Shown here: positions 1 to 7,800 of the stretch, piece after piece
Position numbering within the stretch: the first letter of the stretch is position 1
Layout of the letters: every line of letters begins with the position of its first letter
Assembly (NCBI GenBank): GCA_019348365.1
Contig: JAHWJO010000119.1
Coordinates: 1 to 10,566 of the forward strand
Direction of reading: 5' to 3'
From: Armatimonadota bacterium
GTDB lineage: Bacteria > Armatimonadota > DTGP01 > JAHWJO01
DNA length: 10,566 bases
Notes under the pieces: generated by a model
Database searches by the model: none
Seen by the model: only the letters and a program-made list of their open reading frames with translations
What the model was told of the DNA's origin: nothing
Translations under genes and position numbers: made by a program

Positions 1-180
1 GAACTTTTTTGCAAAATGCGAGGCAATAATTCTCCTGATGATCTTTTTTCTTCTAACTCACGACGACGCTTTCTGAATCACCGGGAGGCTTCTCATGCCG
101 TCGTGATCCTTGAAGACGGATCCGGCTCTGAGACTCTCCCCTTAAGGTCGGCTCTAGAGTCGCTTCTCCTTCACCCTTAG
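1..180 (+). CDS. Possible 3' end of a convergent gene (partial, weak)
   Basis: Frame 1 is open from the first base of the window through 59 codons to a TAG at 178-180. The tail reads as a plausible protein (for example AVVILEDGSGSETLPLRSAL near its end) but I recognise no family. If real, it is the C-terminus of a gene entering from the left, convergent with the NHL gene and overlapping its stop codon by a few bases. Against it, a 59-codon open frame arises by chance fairly often across six frames, the first 20 codons are AT-rich at third positions unlike the other genes here, and an inverted repeat (58-65 with 99-106) lies inside it. Sequence to the left would decide. Confidence 0.2.
   Translation, partial: ELFCKMRGNNSPDDLFSSNSRRRFLNHREASHAVVILEDGSGSETLPLRSALESLLLHP
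58..106. repeat. Inverted repeat downstream of the NHL gene
   Basis: TCACGACG at 58-65 is the exact reverse complement of CGTCGTGA at 99-106, giving an 8-bp stem around a 33-nt loop. It lies about 70 bases past the stop of the minus-strand NHL gene, where a terminator might be expected. Neither strand has a T-run after the stem, so it is not a canonical intrinsic terminator. Confidence 0.35.
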
Positions 181-1577
181 CTCTCCAGCGCCATTTTCAG
201 GATCAGGACGGCATCCCTCACATCCACGGCGAAGTCAAAATTGAGATCCGCGTTGACTTCTTCCTGCGGAGTCAACGCCCGCCTCCCGATGCCGTAATTG
301 AGGACCGCAACGGCATCCCGAATATCGACCGTTCCATCGGTCGTCACGTCGCCCCGGAGAGTCGGGCCGGGCTCGCTGCCGGGAAGATAACCCGGAGCCG
401 CCGCCGAAAACACCTTCCGAATCGTCCCGTAGCAACTGTCCGAGAGAAATAAATGGCCCGAGGCATCGATGCTCACCCCGGCCGGCCAGGAGATTTCCGC
501 CCCCACCGCCGGCCCGCCGTCTCCGGTGGACCCGCCGCCGCCGTTACCTGCGACGGTGGTGATGATCCCTTTATTATCCACCTTCCGAATCCGGCTGCCC
601 GTTTCATCAGCAATGAACAGGTTTCCCTGTCGATCCACCTCCACGTCCACCGGACGGCCCATAAACGCTTCCACTGCGGGTCCGCCGTCTCCGTAGAACC
701 CTTCGGAGTCGCCTCCCGCAATCGTCACGATCTCTCCCAGGGGATTGATCCGCCGGACACAAAAATTCCCATAGTCGCTGATGTAGAGGTTTCCACGGGA
801 ATCCAGGGCTAACCCATGCGGGGAAGAAAGCCGCACCGCAGGAGACGAATGTCCGTCTCCCCCGCCATCAGGACTCGACCGGGGATAGTAGGTGGTGATG
901 ATGCCCTGGTCCACGCTTCGGATCCGGTGATTGCCGGAGTCGGCGATGTAGAGCCGGTCCTGGCCGTCCACCGCGACGCCGCGCGGGGCATACAGGCGCG
1001 CCATGCGGGCATCCCCCCCGTCTCCGGAAAAGCCTCCCATTCTTCCCCGCCCGGCCACGGTGGTGATCGTGCCGTCCGGAGCGACCTTGCGGATGCAATG
1101 ATTGCCCGTATCCGCGATAAAGAGATTCCCGTGCCGATCCACGGCCACGGCGGAGGGCTTGTCCAGCAGGGCTTCCGTGGCCGGACCGCCGTCTCCGCTG
1201 TATCCGCGCCCTCTGCTCCCGGCAAAGGTGCGGATGATCCCCTCCGTATCGATCACGCGGATACGGTGCTGGGCGGTGCTGACGATAAAGAGATGGCCCC
1301 GCTGATCGAACGCAATATCGCGGGGCTCCCGGATAGAGGCATCCAGGGCCGGTCCCCCGTCCCCCAGGTCCGGCGCCGTGGAGCTGTCGCTGCCGGCGAT
1401 CCTTACGATCGTGCCGGGGGTTTGGGCAAGGGCCGGTGCGAGACAGAGGGTTGCAAGCAGTCCACTCATACCCGCGCGCAAAAACCTTTTGCGTATTACC
1501 CTCGCAAGCAATAGGGCAGGGAGTTTGAATTGAATCGAACCGTTTGTATGAATACGAGAAAAGGATCGGTTCTTCAT
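177..1577 (-). CDS. Secreted NHL-repeat six-bladed propeller protein with C-terminal dockerin-like pair
   Basis: A 466-residue protein. Six NHL motifs of the form P-x-x-V-A-V-D-x-x-G-N-L-F-I-A-D-x-G-N-H-x-I-R start near residues 85, 141, 198, 253, 309 and 365. The 55-57 residue period fits a closed six-bladed propeller. GDGGPA-type loops between blades (72, 128, 185, 296, 352) are typical of bacterial secreted NHL proteins; the loop near 240 is degenerate. Residues 409-466 hold two calcium-loop repeats, D410-V-T-T-D-G-T-V-D-I-R-D421 and D444-L-N-F-D-F-A-V-D-V-R-D455, as in dockerin type I; the second has Phe where Gly is usual. Propellers of this family usually bind proteins or ligands, but some are enzymes, and no catalytic residues are evident. 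The leader has RKRFLR (29-34), a hydrophobic stretch and an A-L-A site at 49-51. The ATG at 1577 lacks a clear ribosome binding site; ATG 1469 (residue 37) is the alternative. It lies 250 bases downstream of the giant gene, same strand. Confidence 0.88.
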   Translation of the reverse strand: MKNRSFSRIHTNGSIQFKLPALLLARVIRKRFLRAGMSGLLATLCLAPALAQTPGTIVRIAGSDSSTAPDLGDGGPALDASIREPRDIAFDQRGHLFIVSTAQHRIRVIDTEGIIRTFAGSRGRGYSGDGGPATEALLDKPSAVAVDRHGNLFIADTGNHCIRKVAPDGTITTVAGRGRMGGFSGDGGDARMARLYAPRGVAVDGQDRLYIADSGNHRIRSVDQGIITTYYPRSSPDGGGDGHSSPAVRLSSPHGLALDSRGNLYISDYGNFCVRRINPLGEIVTIAGGDSEGFYGDGGPAVEAFMGRPVDVEVDRQGNLFIADETGSRIRKVDNKGIITTVAGNGGGGSTGDGGPAVGAEISWPAGVSIDASGHLFLSDSCYGTIRKVFSAAAPGYLPGSEPGPTLRGDVTTDGTVDIRDAVAVLNYGIGRRALTPQEEVNADLNFDFAVDVRDAVLILKMALES

Positions 1578-1611
1578 TTGAGATAAATCCGGCAGAAGTC
1601 GAGAGTTCGAC

Positions 1612-1633
1612 TCCCCCCTCCTTCAATGGGGGA
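1612..1633. repeat. Small hairpin in the spacer upstream of the NHL gene
   Basis: TCCCCC at 1612-1617 pairs with GGGGGA at 1628-1633 around a 10-nt loop. Read on the minus strand the loop contains an AAGGAGG-like purine run, but no ATG, GTG or TTG follows at ribosome-binding distance, so it is not taken as a translation start. A second small stem, AGTCGA/TCGACT around GAGT, lies just below it near 1596-1611. Confidence 0.3.
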
Positions 1634-1700
1634 CAGTAAAGGATGCGAGCTCGCCCAACAGAGGCATACCGGGTTTGAGCCTCCACGTCGAGGGCAGAAA

Positions 1701-1766
1701 AAGACAGAGACACGAAGATCATGAATCGGACGATTTAATTATATCATCCTTTTCGATCTTCGTGTC
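1701..1766 (-). terminator. Long inverted repeat with T-rich tail, possible terminator of the giant gene
   Basis: GACACGAAGATC at 1709-1720 is perfectly complementary to GATCTTCGTGTC at 1755-1766 (12-bp stem, 34-nt AT-rich loop). Read on the minus strand it lies 60-120 bases past the stop of the giant gene, and the stem is followed by TCTGTCTTTTTCTG, a T-rich tract placed as in an intrinsic terminator. The stem is not GC-rich and the loop is long, so it may instead be an interspersed repeat of the CACGAAGA type seen between genes in many environmental bacteria. If it terminates, the NHL gene needs its own promoter in 1578-1700. Confidence 0.45.
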
Positions 1767-1827
1767 TTTGAATTCGAGCGCAGAGCGCCGTTAGATTGTG
1801 CCGAGTACCTTCAGCGTGCCTTCCCCA

Positions 1828-4800
1828 TTAAGGAGCGGCGGGCCGGATGTTGACGTTGAACGCCCCGGAGTTGTTTGTGGCGAAGCCTTCGTTGACCTGG
1901 AAGCCGATCTTCCCGGCGAAGTTCAGCGTCAACCGCGTCGAGAGTGGCCCCAGGCCCGTCCCGTTCGTGAAGACCGGCTGCGGGTTGAGGAGCTTCGAGG
2001 GGTTCGCCGGGTCGATCTGCCCGATGAGCAGCGCCCCGAGCAACGCCGGTCCTAACGGCGCCGCTTCATGGACAGTGGACGCCACCGGATTGAGGGAATC
2101 TTTCGGGAAGCCGCCCTCACGGGTCACGCTGATGCTTTTATAGCCCTCGGTAGCGTCCTCAACGAGGACTCCGGCGGCGTTGTTCCAGATGTGCGGCCCC
2201 GAGTTCCGGAGATCGATGGCTCCGTAAGCCGTGAGGTCGAACGCCTGCCCCGCCGTTGCGTTGAGGTTCGTATCCACCACCGGCGGCAGCGTCTGTGAGC
2301 TTCCCGCCGGGACGGGCACGGTCGTGGAGAAGCGGATCGAGTCCGGCACGCTCGGATCGAAGCCGGCCACCGTGAGGCCCGCCAGGAAGATCCGCTGGAG
2401 GTTCTGCGCCCCGTTGTCGCTCACCCGGACCTTCTCTAGGGTCTGCGTGGCGAACTCTGGCGGCAGGACCATCTTCTTCTTGTCCAGACGCCTCCCTCCG
2501 TTGTTTAATACCACGATACTGCTCGTCCCATTGAGGTTATTCGTATACGATCCGGAAAGGTGGTCGCGAATATCCACGTTCCCAATCAGATCTTTCTTGT
2601 AGTACGCCCCGCCGGAACCGAAGAATTCCACCGAGGCGTAACTCTCCGGACCTCCCCGGCCCCAATAGTTGCCGATCAGCGTGTGCGCCTCGGTGATCCC
2701 GGCTTTCCCCACTGGGATGTCGATGAAGCGAGGGTTGTCGCCCGTGGCGGCATGACTGTGCCAGATGTTCTGCTCCGCGGTCGGGATCGCGAACGGAACC
2801 CCGCCAAGGGTCGTCTGCCCCAGGGGCACCCCACTAACGACACCGCTATGAAGGTTGGCATTGTGGACCGTTGAGAAGTCCACCGAGTGGAACTGCTTCC
2901 GGGGCGCAGGCGGCTCGTTCCCCCGGAAGCGGCCTACCGTCAGGCCGGCCATGAACGCCCGCTGGAAGTTTTCCGCCCCGTTGTCCGTCAGCCGGATGCG
3001 CTCCAGCCGCTGGCCGATGAACTCCGGCGGCAGGGCCACCCGTTGCTTGTCCACGCGGTGGCTCCCCCGGTACAGGACCCCGAAGGTGCTCGTCCCGTTG
3101 ATGCCGTTCGTAAAGCTCCACTGGCTCCAGTCGCGGATGTCCTGGTTCCCGACCAAGTCCTTCTTGAAGTAAGCGCCGTTGGAGCCGAAGAACTCCAGGG
3201 AGGCGTAGCTCTCCGGGCCGGGCTTGCCCCAGCCGGTGTTGATCAGCGTGTGCACTTCCGTTACCCCGGAGAGATTCACCGGCACGTCGAGGGTGCGGGG
3301 ATTCGGCCCCGGCACCAACGAACTGGTCCAGTGGTCATTGCCGCTGACCGGGAGATCGAAGGGGATGCCGCCGAGGACGGTAGAGCCTTTCGGCAGGCCT
3401 CCGGAGAGGTCGGAGTGCCGTGAGTTATAGAAGAGCGAAAGGTCCACCGGCTGGTAGACATACCCGACCGACGGCATAAGAGAGACTTGCAGGCGGGTCG
3501 AGTCGTAATTGTAGTTCCCATTGCTGCCCCAGCCCACCACGAAGTCGAGGGTGTCCCCCGCCTGGACCGTCACCGTCTTCCGGGTGATGCCCACGGTATG
3601 GAGATAGCCGAAGACATTGCCGTCGTAGATCGACGTGCCGTTGTGGAGGACATGCACGTCCGTCGTCGGCGCCGATCCGTGGTCGTATCCTGTAAAGAGC
3701 GCGTCGAGGTCGAACGTCCCGGCAGCCGGGGCTGTCCACCGCACCACGCTGGATGCGCCGGTGTTCCCCGGATGCAGCACGAGATCTCCCGGCTGGTACG
3801 TCGCCGTGCCGCAGTTGCAGCGGATCGTCTGGGACGTGGCGTTATAGACCACGCTGGCGGAAGCTCCCCCCAGATCCGGAGAGTTCCAGGAGTCCAGGCC
3901 TTCCGCCGTCTTACCGCCCGTCGTGTAGGGCTGGAACGCCGCGCCCGCTGCCGCAATCTGCCCGTAGGTCCAGGGACCGTTCGGGTTGCTCGCCGTGGAG
4001 AACTCGGGGGCGGGGTCCCACTGACGGCTCCAGAAGGTCCATGAGAACTCCTTCGCCAGCGGGTTGCCGCCGGTGTCCGTGACCGTTCGCTTCACGACCG
4101 CCCGGAGCGCACCGGATGCCGGGGCATTCCCCAGCGTCAGGACCGCCGTCTTATCGTCCGCCCGGTAGGTCACGGTGCCCGCCACCGCCGTGTCGTCTGC
4201 CGTCCCGATGATCCGGTCCGGCCCCTCCGCGAACAGTTGGAACGAATCGCCGGTGAGGGTGGCGGGGTCCATGGCCTCGTTGAAGGTCGCCGTGATCTGC
4301 GTGCTGCCGTTCAGGCCGGTCCCCGGTTTCGGGGTCACGCCCGTGACGGTCGGCGGGGTCGCATCCTTGACGATGGTGACGATCCGCTCCGGGGTCCAGA
4401 CGGCGTTTCCGCCGGTGTCGCTGACGCGGGCCTTCAGGCGGAAGGTCGTCTGTGTCTTGAGCAGCGGGACCCGGTGGCGGAACTCGAACGGGAAGTTCCC
4501 GTCCGTCTCTGCGCGTTCCCCGTCCACATAGAACTCGACGTTTCGGACCTGAACGTCGTCGGTCGCTTTCGCCGTCACCCGGAGGAACTTGCCCTCTTCT
4601 GCTCGGTTCTCGCTGAAGTTGGTCGAGAGCGCGATCTCCGGCGCGACGCCCTTGTTGTCAAAGGCGAGATAGTTGAGGACCTGCAAGCCCCCGTCCCGAT
4701 CCGCGATGTACGCCTGCCCGTTGTAGATCGAGACGGCGGTGGCGATGCCGGGGGTCTCGTAGGTGGACAGGAAGTTGTCGGTCTGGGCGGGGGTACCCGC

Positions 4801-7800
4801 GCCGTAGAGTGAGACGTTGTGCGGGCCGTCGTCCGAGCGGTTGGGACCCGTCGCCGCAATCGCCAGCGCACCCGTGCCGGAGCCGTTCGCCACGACGTGC
4901 TTCCACCCGAACTGCGGCGTCAGGCCCGTCGTGATGCCCCTGGGCTGGAGCGGGCTTTCCAGGCTGTAGGTGCTGTATCCCTTCATCGTCGTGACGTAAG
5001 CGATCCCGTCGCCGATGAAGAGGCGCATGCGCGGGATCGGCTCGGCATCCGGCGGCGCACCGGCGGAGCCCGCCACCCGCAGGGTTGCCTCCGAGAGCGG
5101 AAGGGCATGGAGGGCGGTGGTGGTCAGCACGTAGAGCGTATCCCCGCCGATACTGATGTCCTGCACCTTTCCCTCCCCCAACTCAACCTGGGGAGTGACC
5201 TGGCCGTTCGCCATGTCCACCGAGACCACCTTGCGGGATTCGAGGGCGACGTAGGCGGTCGCCCCCGCCGCCGCGACCGCGACCGCGTTGCCGCCGAGCT
5301 GGGTTGCGCTCAACGTGTGTGTAATTTTGGCGGCGGGCGGGTCGGTGATGTCGATGACGCTCAGATTCCCGCCGTTCGCCACGGCGATCCGGCCCCTTGC
5401 GAGGGCGACCGACTGCGCCGGACCCGGCGTGTTCACCTGCGCGATGATCTTCGGCTCCATGGCGTTGAAGATGTTGAAGACGGAGACCGCGTTGCCGCCG
5501 GCGACCGCCGCGAGGTCGTTCAGAGTCGCCACGTCCACCGCCGGGCCGGGGGTCCGCGCGGCGGCGATGATGCCCGTGCGAGAGGGCATGCCGTCGAGCG
5601 GGTTGGTCCCCTGCCGAATCTCCACGAGATCGCTAAAGCTATCCCCGTCCGTGTCCTTCTTGTTGGGATCGGTCCCGACGGCGAATTCGCGGGTATCGGT
5701 GAGTCCGTCCGAGTCCGTATCCGCCGCGAGATCGGAGAGGGTGACGCCGCGCGGGATGGCGGTGTTGAAGCCGGAGGAAGCGCTGCGGAACTCCACCTCG
5801 CCGAAGCCCAGCGTGTCCGGGAAGAGCCGCCGCAGCCGGTAAGCGGTATCGGCGCGAAGGATGAGGCGCACCATCGCCCCGCCAACGCCGGTCCTGCCCC
5901 GCTCGACGGGGACGTTCGGGTTGGGGACGAACACGCCCTCCGGGCTGAACTCGCCGGCTTCCAGCGAGTAGAAGGCTTCGGCGCGGCTGAAGAGGTTCAG
6001 CGACTTGCCGATCTCGCTGACGAGGCCGTTGATACGTTCGTTGCGCGGCCCGAAGAATTCCGCCTGGGACTTGTCACCCATCAGGCGGTTCAGCTGGGCG
6101 ATCAGCGGCTCCAGTTGGGCTTTCTGGGAATCGGTCAACTGGGCTTCGGTCACCATCGTTCCGATGATCGCCTCCATCTGGGTGATCAGGCTGGCTTGCG
6201 CCGCCAGATCGTCGGCGATGGACTGGTTCAGATCCTGAAGCGCCTGAACTCGCGGATCGGTAGGATCGGCTTGCAGGGGCCGGTAAATCGGCGCTTCATA
6301 CAGGCCGAGGGCATCATTAATGCACTTGTTGAAGTGGTCGCGGCACTTGTCGCCGTCTTCCTTCGCTTTCTTGACGCATTTATACGTACTGATGGCAGCG
6401 AAGATCGATCCGAGTCCGGGCTTCTTGATCGCCTTCGTTGTACACTCCCCCGCGCGGAGGCCCGCCCCAACGGCGCAAGCCGCCCTCTGCGACGACATGT
6501 CTCCCAGGTCATCGTTGCAGGGGGGGAAGGGCGGAGGGCCGCCCGGACCGCCTCCGCCACCGGCAGGGGGATCGCCGGGAGGCGAGGGAGGGCCAGGAGG
6601 GCCGTCGCCCGGTGTTCCCGGTGCGGGGCCATGCCAACCGGGCTGGCGGACGCCGAAACCCTCATCGGAGCAGACCTGAGCGCCGTCGGCGCTGACGGTC
6701 ATCGGCCCGGAGTTCTCCCAGTATCCGATGTCGTGGTTGAAGCTCCAGAGGGCGCTTTTCGCCCCCGCCGCCAGTTTCTCGTTCTCCGGGGTGGCGGGGT
6801 TGTCCAGGTTCGGGAAGCACATCGGCGCGGGCCGGTCGAAGTCCGTCCCCGTCGCCTGGATCGTGACGACGAGCGGGATGTTCAGGCCCTGCGGCAGCGG
6901 GCTGGGGATGCGGTCCGGCGGGACCGGGGCCACACCCACCATGCCGCCCCGCGTGCCGTCCTCGTTGAAGAGGGAGTTGGCAGGCACGATCAGCCGGATG
7001 CTGGCGTACGCCGGGTTCTGCTGTTTCACGCTATCGGGGACCTGAATGGGGGTGTCCTGGGACTCGCTCACGGGCAGCAGGGTCCCCGCCGGAATCAGCG
7101 GCAGGAAGATGTTGCCGACGTTCGACTCGGCGCCCGGCGATGCTTGCCAGAGTTTCCCCACTACGGGATAGTAGGCGCCGGCGGGCATCCCGTTGGTGGC
7201 GGTGTGCCCGTCGATGTGGACGAAGAACTGGCCGCCCGGCGTGGGGGAGAGGCGGAAGTTGCCGTTGGCGTCGGTGACGGCCCGGAGCGTCTCCTCCTGG
7301 CCATCCACGGTGATCGTCACGCCCGCCAGCGGCTCGTTGACCGACTCCTGGCTTCCGGGTTTCAATTGAGAGGCGAAAACCCGCCCGACGACGCTCGTGC
7401 CGGCCAGCGCGGTCAGGGGAAGCGTCTCGAAATCGACGACCGCCGTGCCGCCCGGTTTACCGTCCCCGTTGGCGTCCACGGCTTTCCCTTTCTCGTCGAG
7501 AAGGGTGTCCGCCGCCAGGGTCACACGCACGCGGGCGCCCGCCGGGAGCTCGCTGGTGTAGAAGAGGGTGAGCGTCTTGCGGTCGGTCGAGAGGTGGAGT
7601 CGTGCGGGGAGCCGGTTCCCGGCGAAAGTCGCGTTCAGGAGGTCTCCGTTGAGCGTCACGTTCTGCGCGAGGGGCCGGGTGAACCGGAGCTTGGTCTCAC
7701 GGGTGACGGCGACCTCAGTCTCGCCGTTCGCCGGGGACGTTTCGAGAAGCTGGGTCAGCGCCGGCGGTTCCGGCAAGGGCTGGATGTTCACCGCCGCCCG

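Noticed and set aside
400..1330. Regular ~168-bp periodicity suggesting a DNA tandem repeat or CRISPR-like array
   Set aside because: The period is the 56-residue NHL blade repeat in coding sequence; the DNA copies are diverged and there are no conserved short repeats with unique spacers.
1590..1640. tRNA-like GAGTTCGACTC string in the spacer upstream of the NHL gene
   Set aside because: The flanks do not pair as a T-arm, and no acceptor stem, anticodon arm or CCA end can be drawn; a small AGTCGA/TCGACT hairpin explains it.
868..1722. 284-codon minus-strand frame beginning in the spacer with a signal-like MIFVSLSFSALDVEAQ
   Set aside because: After the spacer it runs out of frame through the NHL gene and becomes low-complexity Arg/Gly/Pro text; the signal-like start is probably chance.
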